A stretch of DNA of 64,000 nucleotides from Mariniflexile sp. TRM1-10 (GTDB lineage Bacteria; Bacteroidota; Bacteroidia; Flavobacteriales; Flavobacteriaceae): contig NZ_CP022985.1 in the NCBI RefSeq assembly GCF_003425985.1, positions 905,501 to 969,500 on the forward strand, given 5' to 3'. How positions within the stretch are numbered: the first letter of the stretch is position 1; the number at the start of each line of letters is the position of its first letter. Shown in pieces: positions 35,926-46,513 of this stretch. The position numbers and the translations under genes are program-made. Under the pieces are notes generated by a model. The model searched no databases. It saw nothing but the letters and a program-made list of their open reading frames with translations, and was not told the DNA's origin.

Positions 35926-38900
35926 TTATTTTTTCTTTTTTTTACTTATCTCTTGATTCGTTTTGGTAATAGTAAATCCTCCTTTTAAACCAGCACCAAA
36001 GCCAGCATGCCCCATTAAAGTGATTTCAAAATCATCTCCAGTGACTAAGGCAGCTCTTCCTCCAACGTGAGCACTACCAGCAGAACCTCCAACTGTAAAA
36101 CCAATATTGTATCCAAATATTGTTACAGACGGAGTAACTTCTCCTACAGCACCATAAGCTCCTAATTCACCTCCCAATTCACCACCAGTTAATTTTCCAT
36201 TTTCATTAGTATGTATTTTTGCATCACCTACTACTTCCGCTTTCAAAAAAGAACCATCTCCTTCTATGGTTATATTATTATCTTTCGTTCCAAACCTCAT
36301 CGAGCCATTAGCCGTTATTCCATGGATACTTGCATCAATATGACCGTCAGTAGAATTGTAGCCACCATTAAATGCAGAAATATGTCCATTTATTTTACCA
36401 TATTCACCTTGAACTGTCCCTTCGGCTATCAAGCCATGAAATCTTTCTCCACCCTCTGTTGATTTCATGTAAGCATGGTCTGCAACTCCGCTAGCTGTTG
36501 TGCCACAACCTATACAAACTTCATCTAATTGATTAACTATATTCTCACCAATAGCTACTCCTTCTCCTGTATATACGATTGGGTCATCTGGGTCTATAGA
36601 GCCACTAGGTTCCATTCCATCGTAATCAATAAAAAATACAGGATTATTAAAAGCAAAATTATACGGACTATGCCTTCTCATTTTTTCAGCCAATGGGTCA
36701 AGGTTCATCCATCTACCTAAAGCAGGGTCATAATTACGAGCTGTGATATCATACCAATTCAATCCTAACTCATCCTGGTACTCCTTGCCCCCGAACTTCC
36801 TCTTGAGCGCAATGTTGGTGGAGTTCGTCACAAAGTTGTACCCCTCGTGTTTGAGCCCAAAAGGATAGTAGTTGTTTTCCTCTACGATTTCAGAGTTGTT
36901 GGTTGGCTCTACCCGTTCTATTTTTAAATCATCGTACCATATACTTCCTGATGTTGTATTACTGTAGTCGTAAGTAATTCTGAAGTTTAGATATTTAATG
37001 TTTGGTGGCACTAAAATTGTTTTTTCGGCAAATACCCATTTTCCTTTTTCGTAAAGAAAATCGTATTCATACGATGTTGTATAAGCTGTTTCTCCTTCTT
37101 CTTTTAACATTAATTCTATTCTAGCTCTTGACCATTGTGGGATATCTTCCATAAAAAACCATTGTGAAATGCGGTATTCTGTGTTTACAGAATTGTTGAT
37201 CGGCACCCAATCCAAACTATGGACCGAACGGGATCCATAACCACTGCCATCACCGTGAACGTCTATTCTACCAGAGTAATTCCCTGAATGTTTAACAGTT
37301 GTATCAAAGGCATCAAGGGCATGTCCCCAACTGGCACCTGTTCCATCCCAACCTGTAGCACTCTCAAATCCATCTTCCCATACAGTAATAAAATTATTTT
37401 CACCGGTAATGGTTCCGCTATTATCACTATCACTATAGCTCAATCTAATATTCCCCAAGTGGTCCTTGTACTGGTACACGTAATCAAAACCTTGGGATAG
37501 GTCATTCTGGTTTTTTGGTTCCACATAGCCCTCGGGCTGGTTAAAGAATTTCAAAGAACTGCCCTCGTACACATAGTTTCCCGCATAATAGGTATGCGGT
37601 CCTAAAATACCATTATCACTTACCGTTTTTCTTAATTTAACCCCGGTGGCATCATAAACATAGGAAATACTACCTGCGGTTACGTTATCATAATCAATAC
37701 TGACCATTATAGGTAGGTTAAAATGATTGTAAATAATAGATGTTATGCCCTTGTTTCTATCTGCCACCATGTTGCCATTGGCATCATAAACATAATCATC
37801 ACCCGGCCCGGGCATTGTTACAAGGCTGCCATCCTTAAAGCCTTCCTTTCCGTTTGTAGTCAGGCCATAGCTGTCCTTGACCTCCATGAGTCTGTTCCCG
37901 TTATCATAAGTATAGGTCAGGTTATCCATTGACACGCTAGAGTTTGGATTGCTTGGGTTTTGCATACTACGGTACAGACCATGTATGTTGCCGTTGCGGT
38001 CATAGCCGTAAATATATTCATTAAATTTTGAATTATAAACATGGTTTTCCGCAAAATAGGCATTGGTAAACCTGTTAAGGGCATCGTACTTGTAGCTGTA
38101 ATGTTTTAGCCCACCATCCACATTATTGGTCTTCCAGTAGGCGTGGCTAATGTTTCCATTGTACAGGGGGGCATTGTACGTTGTTGATGGGCCTTCGGGC
38201 CTGTTATAGTTGAGCCCAAAACTGAACAGGTCACCATTTTGGTTTAAGTTTGTGGGATCGTTGATTGTTTTTAGCCAGCCCCGTATGTTATAGGTATAGT
38301 CCACTTGCTGCAATGGCTGCAGCTCGGTATGGCCCACATCCTTTTTCACGAGCTGCCCCAGCTCGTCATAATGGTTCTTGGCAATAAGCTCTTCACCCTG
38401 ATTGTTGATGTTCTGCTTTTGTGACACAAGACGTCCTGCGTGGTCATACACAAAGGCGTCCATGGTAACAAGGTCTATCTGTCCCGTTTTTTTGTGGGTG
38501 GCCTTGCTTCTGATCACTTTTCCTGTAAAATCAAACTCACTTTCTACAATATCTGTAGTACCTAGATAACTATTTTTTGAGTACACATACATAGGATTAA
38601 ACTTTTCATCGTAATAAGTAACGGTAGTAATCCAATAACTAGTCCCTAGAACTTTTACCTTACTTACTGTTGGGAGACCTTTGGTATTTGTATTAGAAGG
38701 TATATTAAAAGTATTGGTTATGGTGTTACTTAAACCGGAGGGTAAATCAATATAAGAATCATAATAATTGAGTGTTAATATTTCATCAAATGAATTAGGA
38801 TAGGTATTTGAGCTATAGTAAAAATCGATTCCTGAATTCTGATTATGAGTGTTATACGTACTCATTACAAATTCATACAAAGAATAAATATCATCCTGAG

Positions 38901-40551
38901 CCTCTGTTTGTAAATTTTCTCTAGTTTTATTTGTGTTTTTTATTCCGGTATAGGCCACACGACCAAAGGCATCATATTTGGTAAACAGCCATTTGTTCTG
39001 GACTTTCAGGTTGGCATCTTGTGTCAGTATTGGCCTATCTAGCCTATCATATACAATATACTCCTTCCCCTTTCCTGGTATTTTCTTTTCAATAATTCTG
39101 TTTCTAACATCATATCTGTATTGATATGCTAAATTATCTAGTTGAGTTTGGTCTATTGATGGTACAAAACCATTTTGGTGGTCCAGTAAATTAACCGATA
39201 GATTGGACCAAAAATCACCGGACGTACTATCGTAATTGCCCGAAGAGGTAAAATAAAGATTGCCCGATTGGATATAGGCGCTTCCTGCCGGGTTTCCGTT
39301 CCCAAAATTCATAGTTCCCAGGTTCATGTCTGGAAGCGATGGACTGATGAAGCCCAGATCCATGACCAGCCCATCCTTTAACTGGATCATGTTTCCTTCG
39401 GCATATATACCAATTGAAAAAGTTCCGTTTGAAGAAAAATAAAAACTGATATCGTTATAAGCGGTACCAAATACATACAGACCGGGAACATCGTCAAAAT
39501 AATAACTCTGTCCTATCCAATTTTGCTGTAGTATACTTTTATAGGTGCTCATTTTTGGGGGCAGCACATAGGTCAGGTTGCCATAATCATCATAAACATA
39601 ATAGGTATCGTGCCATTTGCCCAGATTAAACGTTCGCTTTAAAATAACCCGTCCTTGTTTGTCCTTGTATTCCTCGGTGGTATGATCGTTAGGATAGGTC
39701 TGGTTTAATTGCCAGTTCTCGTCCTTCGTAACGGTTTTGTGGAGTTCGTTGACTGGGTAAAGACCTTCATCAACGAGCTGTGGAAATTCGGTATTGCCCG
39801 TTGGGAAGGACACACCAAACTGTCTTACATAGTCCAAATTGGTGTTGGTAGCATATTCAAACTTAATGGTGTGATCATTATTACCACTTCCTATAGGAGA
39901 TGGGGGCAACGGATTGTTATTTCTAAACGACACGCAAAAAGGTTCATCATATGCGTAATAATCCTCATAGTAACAACTCCCATTACCTCCAGAAATACTA
40001 TTTACATAGGTTCTATAATCCACACAATCGTTTGTATTATAATAAGGGGAATCAGGATCATAACAGCTATTACTTGATGTTAACATCCAATCGTTTCCTG
40101 GAGCGGCTTGTTCCAACACCCTATTTAATGGTGAGGCTTCCAAACTTCTTTCAGAGTAAGGGTTTAAAGTGTTCTCATACTTTTGGGTATTGTAAAATCC
40201 TTTTACACTATTTAAAGCATCTGCCCGGAACAGCCCTCCATTGGATGTCGTAGCATAGGGCAAAAATTCTTTTATCTGCCTGCCAAATTGATCATATTCA
40301 ATATGGGTTATAACATCTTGGTTTTGACCTCCGGCCCTTTGGTTTACCGATTGAACCGCCCTACCCAATCCATCAAAATAATTGGTTGTCTTTATTATAT
40401 CTTCTGGTAATAAATCAGTTGTCGTCCCCGCCTTATGGATGCCATCGGTAGTTTTTACCTGATAGGCGGTCTGCTCTATATGATTTTTGTCAGATTGTGC
40501 CATGGTGTAGAATGGCAATATAAACAATAGTAGTATTAAAATTCTTTTCAT
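35926..40551 (-). CDS. Rhs/YD-repeat protein with N-terminal DUF6443-like domain and variable tip
   Basis: 1541 residues with a signal peptide (ending FYTMAQ). N-terminal TTNYFDGLGRAVQSVNQRAGG is the domain typical of Bacteroidota Rhs proteins (DUF6443-like); YD repeats follow (GYDRNGNIHGLYR, YDNGNRLMEV, YVYDANGNMVADRN). The Rhs core ends ARNYDPALGRWMNLDPLAEK...NPVFFIDYDGMEP near residue 1315. The 226-residue tail (36606 downward) is glycine-rich and unrecognised; it ends in a lysine run. The middle (about 37500-38500) is visibly richer in G+C than the tail, as in Rhs core and tip. Likely exported, with the tail a candidate effector; a structural role is the alternative. Confidence 0.85.
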   Translation of the reverse strand: MKRILILLLFILPFYTMAQSDKNHIEQTAYQVKTTDGIHKAGTTTDLLPEDIIKTTNYFDGLGRAVQSVNQRAGGQNQDVITHIEYDQFGRQIKEFLPYATTSNGGLFRADALNSVKGFYNTQKYENTLNPYSERSLEASPLNRVLEQAAPGNDWMLTSSNSCYDPDSPYYNTNDCVDYRTYVNSISGGNGSCYYEDYYAYDEPFCVSFRNNNPLPPSPIGSGNNDHTIKFEYATNTNLDYVRQFGVSFPTGNTEFPQLVDEGLYPVNELHKTVTKDENWQLNQTYPNDHTTEEYKDKQGRVILKRTFNLGKWHDTYYVYDDYGNLTYVLPPKMSTYKSILQQNWIGQSYYFDDVPGLYVFGTAYNDISFYFSSNGTFSIGIYAEGNMIQLKDGLVMDLGFISPSLPDMNLGTMNFGNGNPAGSAYIQSGNLYFTSSGNYDSTSGDFWSNLSVNLLDHQNGFVPSIDQTQLDNLAYQYRYDVRNRIIEKKIPGKGKEYIVYDRLDRPILTQDANLKVQNKWLFTKYDAFGRVAYTGIKNTNKTRENLQTEAQDDIYSLYEFVMSTYNTHNQNSGIDFYYSSNTYPNSFDEILTLNYYDSYIDLPSGLSNTITNTFNIPSNTNTKGLPTVSKVKVLGTSYWITTVTYYDEKFNPMYVYSKNSYLGTTDIVESEFDFTGKVIRSKATHKKTGQIDLVTMDAFVYDHAGRLVSQKQNINNQGEELIAKNHYDELGQLVKKDVGHTELQPLQQVDYTYNIRGWLKTINDPTNLNQNGDLFSFGLNYNRPEGPSTTYNAPLYNGNISHAYWKTNNVDGGLKHYSYKYDALNRFTNAYFAENHVYNSKFNEYIYGYDRNGNIHGLYRSMQNPSNPNSSVSMDNLTYTYDNGNRLMEVKDSYGLTTNGKEGFKDGSLVTMPGPGDDYVYDANGNMVADRNKGITSIIYNHFNLPIMVSIDYDNVTAGSISYVYDATGVKLRKTVSDNGILGPHTYYAGNYVYEGSSLKFFNQPEGYVEPKNQNDLSQGFDYVYQYKDHLGNIRLSYSDSDNSGTITGENNFITVWEDGFESATGWDGTGASWGHALDAFDTTVKHSGNYSGRIDVHGDGSGYGSRSVHSLDWVPINNSVNTEYRISQWFFMEDIPQWSRARIELMLKEEGETAYTTSYEYDFLYEKGKWVFAEKTILVPPNIKYLNFRITYDYSNTTSGSIWYDDLKIERVEPTNNSEIVEENNYYPFGLKHEGYNFVTNSTNIALKRKFGGKEYQDELGLNWYDITARNYDPALGRWMNLDPLAEKMRRHSPYNFAFNNPVFFIDYDGMEPSGSIDPDDPIVYTGEGVAIGENIVNQLDEVCIGCGTTASGVADHAYMKSTEGGERFHGLIAEGTVQGEYGKINGHISAFNGGYNSTDGHIDASIHGITANGSMRFGTKDNNITIEGDGSFLKAEVVGDAKIHTNENGKLTGGELGGELGAYGAVGEVTPSVTIFGYNIGFTVGGSAGSAHVGGRAALVTGDDFEITLMGHAGFGAGLKGGFTITKTNQEISKKKKK

Positions 40552-40580
40552 CTTGTTTTCTTTTTGACCGATTGTAAAGT

Positions 40581-43500
40581 TTACCTGAAGTTGTTAGCCC
40601 TAATTTTATAGTGTTTCCCATTTTCAAAATAAAAGCTATCACCCGAACTGATATATTGAGTAGTAGCAGTTTCAATGGTTGTTACCGAAAAATCGGTAAT
40701 AAAACCCAAACCATATTTTACGTTTGCGTTCATTCTAAAACTTAATTGGTAACTTCCTTCCTTTAATACTAAATTACTTATAGCTTCAGTACTGTTATAG
40801 GTATTATGTGGTATTAGTTTTTGAGTGGCCACAATAGAATTAGCTTGAATTAAATCTAATTCCATTTCTGTTGGATAAATATTGGTTACAGGTTCACTGT
40901 AATAACCTGAATAATCATAATACCCATAGGTAAGTTCTACAACAGCCACATCATTCGATGTCCCAGAACAATCGGGTATATTACCAGCTTGGTTATCCAT
41001 ATAATATTGAGCAGTCTGGTTGGCACTTGCGCTTGATGCTCCATAATACAATCCTCCAGATATAACATGATTATTAGACAAATTGGCATCACAGCTACCA
41101 TAAATAGTCCGCATGATTGGATAACTGTAGTAAAACGGATTTGTGTTTACCGTATAATCTGTCGTATGGTATTTATAGGTGTTAAGTAAATTCCCGTCCT
41201 TATCGGTATGCGTAACCAATCTACCTATCGGGTCGTACTCATAATACATGGCATCTCCATTTGATGCTATCATACCGGTTACCCCCACCTGTCTTTTGTA
41301 GGTATAGGTACTTACCCTTTGACTGGAGCTAGTATAAGTATTTCTTAAACTTTCTAAAACAGATAAAATAGATGCTTCGCTTGGAGGATCTGCAATAGTG
41401 TTATTAGATGTAAATGTGCTTGATATATTGTCGTAATACATGTTTTTAAGTTCTGCAACAGCATACAAATGATTATAGCCCCACAAATAGGAGGTCGGTA
41501 TATTAGCTTTGTCCCTTACCTCAAGGACATTACCATAGTGGTCATATTTATTGAATATCACATCTGTTTTCAATGGCTCCCCTTTAAAAGAACTTTGAAT
41601 AGTATTTGGCGCATAAAAGCCCCAACCTTCATCTACAAAGCCATAGTTTATTTTCTTTCTGGATATTTCCTTGCTTTTGGTTTGGTTGGTATTAATTTCC
41701 TCCACCAATTGGGTTACCATATTTTTAGTCTCCATTTGGTCATAGATACCATTAAAATCATAGGCATATTTGTATTCAGTTTTTATTGTTTCACCCTTTG
41801 AATTTGTGGTCACTGATTTGGTAGGGTTTAAATATTGTGAATTACCATAAGTATAGTCAGTTGTTATTGTTAGCGTCCCCGTATCTTCAAATGTCTCTTC
41901 AGTTGACCTTGTCAACAAGAGCTTACCCATGGGCAGGCCATACTCTATTAAAGTGAAGGCCCCCGACGAGTGATAGCTGAACAGTTCCCTATCGGAAACA
42001 CTATGGTTACCTCCTATAACTTTATAACTGTTTTTTTGAAAGACCGCTGCTACTTTTACTTGGTTGGACAAATTGAAAGGTGTATACTCGAAACTTTTTT
42101 TGCCAGTAGGTCTAAACCCTACTTCTGGGTTATATTTATATGTTTCAACTGATTTTTGTGCTCCCAGAGGCCAATCTACTTTTAAATAAGGAATATTAGT
42201 TTCAGGAACCATAATTCTGTCATTAGTACTTGGATAAAATTCATCTGGAGGATAAAAATTGTATACCGTTTTCCCTGTTTGCTCTCCTAAATCCTGTTGG
42301 TATTCGGTTACCTTTGTATAGTAAATTGGTGCCCCGTTTGGGTAGGTGTAATCCAAGGTAGAGGCAGGCTCATAGGTAGTTTTTGTTTCTGTAGCAATGA
42401 TAGTTATGCAAGATGGATCATCGCATGGCGGGATACCATTCCATGCTTCAAGGTAGTTTATTTCCTGCTCATAACTTTGTACTCCAAAATAATAGGTGTT
42501 GGGTTTGGGATCTCTTTCAGGTTTGAACAAGGCTATGCCTGTACCTTCTTCAAGATCTCCATAACGATAATACTTTTGCGATATAAAATTAGAATCTTCA
42601 TCCAAATAATTTATACTCCTAATGCGTAACCCTCCACCTATTTGTGGAAGTTTTTGACCATATATAGTTGATGTATTGCTAGATAAATACTCTTGATATT
42701 TATTAGGCTCAAAATCAAAATCTACGATGCCTCCTGTAGGGTATACTATTTGTTTTAGCACCCCTTGCTTTATGTAATTCTCATCAGGATGTTCAGCCCA
42801 ATTGTCATCGCCCCCTATTTCGATTTCTACGTTCGATGTAAAAACATTGCAATTACTGTCAAAACTTGGGTCATGAAATTTACCTTGGACAATTGTAGTT
42901 TCGGGAATGCTTAAATAATCATTTGTATTCTGTTTAACCGGTCTCGTTTTATGGTTGGGATACCCCCAGGCATCATGACCTTTTAAGTGGTTGCCATAAT
43001 CGAATTTTGAATTATAAAGTAAACCGTACCGCTGAAAAGTCTCAGTTCCATTTTTGATATGTAACGAATCTAAATATCTGGTCCCTTCTGTAGGAACACC
43101 ATTAATATAAGTATTTTTACTATTCTGAAATAAACTTAATGACTTTACTTCGATGTTTTTATCATCCAAAACCTTTACCGTACTTAATTGGTCCGTACCA
43201 CTAAAAATAACCTTACCACCTCTAAAACTAATTTCTGATAAAGACAGCCCGTATATTGTATTTATAGACTGATTCGTAGTATAATTGTCACTAAAAACCT
43301 TATCTATAACATTATATTGACCATCTAAGTAAGGAACGTGCAGTTCTGTTTTGTTCCAAAAATATTTGATGTACTTTGGTGAAGAGATTCTATAGAAAGG
43401 CACTCCAGACACCGAATTGTCTGAGCTATTATAATCATTATTTGAAGCTGTATTTAAAGGCGGTTCATTAGATCCATAAACCGGCCCCGCCCCGCTTCCA

Positions 43501-44381
43501 GAACTAGGAAAACACGGAGAACTATTATTGTAGTACTCTATTTTATCATGATAACTAACCCTTGTATCAGAACTTTTTTGACTGTATGAAAAAGTGATGT
43601 CATCAATTCCATTATAACTTACAATTCTATCACATTTCCAAGAGGTCACAACACCACCAGTATATTCCCTTTTATACGTTTCAAGATTATCATAACTATA
43701 CTGATCAAATGCCGGGTTACCAGCAACACCAAAATAATAAATGGTACCATCGGTGTCTACAATTTTAAAGGTATTGTCTCCCTGATATGTTATTTTTATA
43801 TTGTCATATGGAACTGGGACAATGGTATAACCGCTCCCCGAATCGTTTTTCTGAAAATAAAATGACCCAGACGTATTTAACAGCCTGTAATTGAACTTAT
43901 CAGGCATCCCATCCTTTATTCCCATTACTAGATCATATGTATTATCAAAACTATATTCAGTGTATGTGCTAGAAAAGGGGTAATCATCAATATAATGATC
44001 GGTTTTATGAGCCTTAACTAGGTCATTGTCAATATATCCTCCCTGATATTTTAAATCGTCCATACCATTAATGGATCTTGTTATTTGAAGATCACAACTT
44101 AAAGACCAACCTAATCCCACCCTTGTAGCTTTTTCATTGATTTTAAAGCCTCCTGCATGATAATTCAACACAATAGGTAATTTTAAATTGCCCACCGCAA
44201 CCTCATAGAAAGGAATATTAATATTAGGTACTCCCGTATTATGGTCTATGGGATAATTGATCATTTTTGATAAGGCCGCCGCCTCTGGTGATACAGGAAC
44301 GAAACTTTGATTGGTCTCAGTTTGCCCATGGCCCAAATAGGTTACAACCATCAAAATCATGATATAGGCTTTTTTTGTCAT
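40581..44381 (-). CDS. Large exported RHS/YD-repeat-related companion protein
   Basis: 1266 residues from ATG 44381, which gives a signal peptide (MTKKAYIMILMVVTYLGHGQ); the frame is open 18 codons further upstream. The mature start, PVSPEAAALSKMINYPIDHN and PNINIPFYEVAVGNLKLPI, is typical of the N-terminal beta-rich domain of large flavobacterial YD-repeat proteins; VGLGWSLSCDLQITRSINGMDD and YYEYDPIGRLVTHTDKDGNLLNTYKYH (YD repeat near residue 1020) follow. It precedes the Rhs gene by 29 bases. Such pairs are common in this family; function unknown. Confidence 0.82.
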   Translation of the reverse strand: MTKKAYIMILMVVTYLGHGQTETNQSFVPVSPEAAALSKMINYPIDHNTGVPNINIPFYEVAVGNLKLPIVLNYHAGGFKINEKATRVGLGWSLSCDLQITRSINGMDDLKYQGGYIDNDLVKAHKTDHYIDDYPFSSTYTEYSFDNTYDLVMGIKDGMPDKFNYRLLNTSGSFYFQKNDSGSGYTIVPVPYDNIKITYQGDNTFKIVDTDGTIYYFGVAGNPAFDQYSYDNLETYKREYTGGVVTSWKCDRIVSYNGIDDITFSYSQKSSDTRVSYHDKIEYYNNSSPCFPSSGSGAGPVYGSNEPPLNTASNNDYNSSDNSVSGVPFYRISSPKYIKYFWNKTELHVPYLDGQYNVIDKVFSDNYTTNQSINTIYGLSLSEISFRGGKVIFSGTDQLSTVKVLDDKNIEVKSLSLFQNSKNTYINGVPTEGTRYLDSLHIKNGTETFQRYGLLYNSKFDYGNHLKGHDAWGYPNHKTRPVKQNTNDYLSIPETTIVQGKFHDPSFDSNCNVFTSNVEIEIGGDDNWAEHPDENYIKQGVLKQIVYPTGGIVDFDFEPNKYQEYLSSNTSTIYGQKLPQIGGGLRIRSINYLDEDSNFISQKYYRYGDLEEGTGIALFKPERDPKPNTYYFGVQSYEQEINYLEAWNGIPPCDDPSCITIIATETKTTYEPASTLDYTYPNGAPIYYTKVTEYQQDLGEQTGKTVYNFYPPDEFYPSTNDRIMVPETNIPYLKVDWPLGAQKSVETYKYNPEVGFRPTGKKSFEYTPFNLSNQVKVAAVFQKNSYKVIGGNHSVSDRELFSYHSSGAFTLIEYGLPMGKLLLTRSTEETFEDTGTLTITTDYTYGNSQYLNPTKSVTTNSKGETIKTEYKYAYDFNGIYDQMETKNMVTQLVEEINTNQTKSKEISRKKINYGFVDEGWGFYAPNTIQSSFKGEPLKTDVIFNKYDHYGNVLEVRDKANIPTSYLWGYNHLYAVAELKNMYYDNISSTFTSNNTIADPPSEASILSVLESLRNTYTSSSQRVSTYTYKRQVGVTGMIASNGDAMYYEYDPIGRLVTHTDKDGNLLNTYKYHTTDYTVNTNPFYYSYPIMRTIYGSCDANLSNNHVISGGLYYGASSASANQTAQYYMDNQAGNIPDCSGTSNDVAVVELTYGYYDYSGYYSEPVTNIYPTEMELDLIQANSIVATQKLIPHNTYNSTEAISNLVLKEGSYQLSFRMNANVKYGLGFITDFSVTTIETATTQYISSGDSFYFENGKHYKIRANNFR

Positions 44382-44540
44382 TTTATTTAGTTTAAAAGTG
44401 GATTTTGCTTGTGAGGTAAAATTAAGTCGTGCCATTAGAAATAAAAATGTAGGGTTTCCCTTTAAAACATAAAGGGCTTTAAAATTTTAATTAAACAAAT
44501 GCTCGCCGCTAAAATAGTTAATACAGTTGAAAGAGCGGTA

Positions 44541-44581
44541 AGGTTTATCCTTAAAATTTATAAGGAAAAACCTGTTTTTTT
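44541..44581 (+). terminator. Hairpin with T run near the relic regulator
   Basis: Arms AGGTTTATCCTTA / TAAGGAAAAACCT followed by TTTTTTT. The 355-base gap (44382-44736) otherwise holds CCCTTTA-TTAAAGGG (about 44459-44477) near the Rhs-operon leader and the truncated regulator. No promoter for the Rhs operon could be assigned. Confidence 0.45.
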
Positions 44582-44658
44582 AGTAAGGTTTTTGGCTATT
44601 TTAAAAAGACACCCTAAAAACACTATCTAACCTAAACATACACAAGCACATAGCAATT

Positions 44659-45228
44659 AAAATAACACCCACCAAATATTATGAGGAAGCCAATCAGGAA
44701 ATAGAATAAGCAGTCAATCATTATACCATTGACCTGGTGTTCTTGGATATGAGCCTACCGGCATCCCTGGACAGAAAGCTTTTTTCCGGTGATGACCTGG
44801 GACTGAAACTAAGGTCGTTGTTCCCTAAGGTGAAGATCATTGTGACCACACATTTGAACAACAATTACTGGCTTATCAATATTTTAAAGATGGTAAAGCC
44901 TGATGGTTTGATCCTTAAGAACGAGCTAACCTTCCAGAGTTTGACCAATGGTGTCCTAAACGTGCTCAACGGGATCCCATTTTATAGCAGCCCCGTTTTA
45001 AAATTGATTAGGCAACATATATCCAACGATTTTGATCTGGACGATATCGATAGAAAAATGCTGTACCATTTATCGCTGGGAACCAAGACCAAGGAACTGC
45101 CCGAGGTGGTGGACTTATCACTGTCCGGGATAGAAAGCCGAAAACGGCGCCTAAACCAAATATTCAATAATGAGAAAAAAACGAACAAAGCACTTTTAAA
45201 ACTGGCCAAGGAAAACGGCTTTCTTTAG
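44659..45228 (+). pseudogene. Truncated response regulator, internal stop
   Basis: Residues from AVNHYTIDLVFLDMSLPAS (about 44710) onward match the middle of a receiver domain: LFSGDDLGLKLRSLFPKVKIIVTTHLN, KPDGLILKNELTF, then a helix-turn-helix tail (DRKMLYHLSLGTKTKELPEVVDLSLSGIESRKRRL). An in-frame TAA at 44707 interrupts it, with EEANQEIE just before, and the beginning of the receiver domain (acidic pocket) is missing. A GTG at 44737 could start a 163-residue remnant. Related regulators are often found beside Rhs loci in this family. Confidence 0.7.
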
Positions 45229-45482
45229 CGCCTAAATAAAGCCACCATAAAAACCAATAAAGCATTAATCTAGACATGCAATAAAAGTAGAACAGAAATT
45301 GCTATATAATCTTCCTTACATTTGATAAACTCATTGCAAATGCTGATTCTACTATGTCCCTTCTTTTTAATAAAATTATCTTTTTATTCAAAATATAAAT
45401 CAGTAAAATAAAATACACCCCACAAAACATGGCACATTTTTCACATAATATGTATCTTTAAAACTGGTAATGCTTTATAAAA

Positions 45483-46487
45483 ATGACAAACTATAAACCA
45501 AAAAACAGACTAACCGCGCAAGCCTATATTAATGGTGTTTTAAGTGGCGATCGTGTTATTCTGTCTAGAGCCATTACCATTATAGAAAGTAATCTAGAAA
45601 GCGACAAAGCACTTGCCAAAACCATTATTCAAGCTATTTTACCTGCTTCAGGAAATTCTATACGCATTGGCATTACGGGGGTTCCAGGTGTGGGTAAAAG
45701 TACATTTATTGAGGCTTTTGGCAAACACCTCATAGCGCAAGACCACAAAGTAGCCGTTTTATCGATAGACCCCAGTAGCCAACGTTCAAAAGGCAGCATT
45801 TTGGGTGACAAAACCCGTATGGAAGCGTTGAGTACTTTAGAGCGTGCTTACATTCGACCGTCTGCTTCGGGCGAAACCCTTGGTGGTGTTGCCAATAAAA
45901 CTGCCGAAAGCATGTTGCTTTGTGAAGCGGCTGGTTACGATGTTATTTTAATTGAAACGGTTGGCGTGGGTCAATCTGAAACCGCTGTACATGGCATGAC
46001 CGATTTTTTCCTGCTGTTAATGCTTGCCGGTGCTGGCGACGAACTTCAAGGTATTAAACGAGGCATTATGGAAATGGCCGATATGCTGGTTATTAATAAA
46101 GCGGATGGTGACAATATTGAAAAAAGCGACATGGCTTGCCAACAATACCAAAATGCATTGCATATTTTTCCACCATCGGAATCTGGCTGGGAAACGGTGG
46201 TTACAACGGCATCGTCTACAAAGAACACAGGTATTGATACCGTTTGGAATACCATTCTAAACTACCGGGAATTGGTTACCGCAAATGGTTATTTTATTAA
46301 AAACAGGCATCGCCAAAACATTCGTTGGATGTATGACACCATTAACAACGAATTAAAACAGCTCTTTTACGGTTCGGAAGACATTACAAATCAGCTTTCC
46401 ATTTTAGAAAAAGATGTTATGTCCTCTAAAATATCTCCATTAAAAGCAGCTGAACATGTAATTGAAATGTTTAAAAAGCGACTCTAA
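45483..46487 (+). CDS. meaB: Methylmalonyl-CoA mutase-associated GTPase MeaB
   Basis: 334 residues. G-motifs: IGITGVPGVGKSTFIEAFG (P-loop), VLSIDPSSQRSKGSILGDKTRME, LIETVGVGQSETAVHGMTD and VINKADGDN, matching MeaB/ArgK. Role: GTP-dependent chaperone that loads and protects the cobalamin of methylmalonyl-CoA mutase. The mutase itself is not in the window. Alone on this strand until the membrane gene 20 bases later. Confidence 0.94.
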   Translation: MTNYKPKNRLTAQAYINGVLSGDRVILSRAITIIESNLESDKALAKTIIQAILPASGNSIRIGITGVPGVGKSTFIEAFGKHLIAQDHKVAVLSIDPSSQRSKGSILGDKTRMEALSTLERAYIRPSASGETLGGVANKTAESMLLCEAAGYDVILIETVGVGQSETAVHGMTDFFLLLMLAGAGDELQGIKRGIMEMADMLVINKADGDNIEKSDMACQQYQNALHIFPPSESGWETVVTTASSTKNTGIDTVWNTILNYRELVTANGYFIKNRHRQNIRWMYDTINNELKQLFYGSEDITNQLSILEKDVMSSKISPLKAAEHVIEMFKKRL

Positions 46488-46513
46488 TAAATTTTAATAA
46501 GCATTTATTGAAC

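Noticed and set aside
39709..40077. Open frame on the plus strand inside the Rhs gene (also 39951-40253, 37288-37500).
   Set aside because: Opposite-strand shadows of a long gene with clear signal peptide and YD repeats; no family features of their own.
44541..44581. Attachment site or origin for a mobile element.
   Set aside because: Simple hairpin with T run; no integrase, direct repeats or tRNA target nearby.
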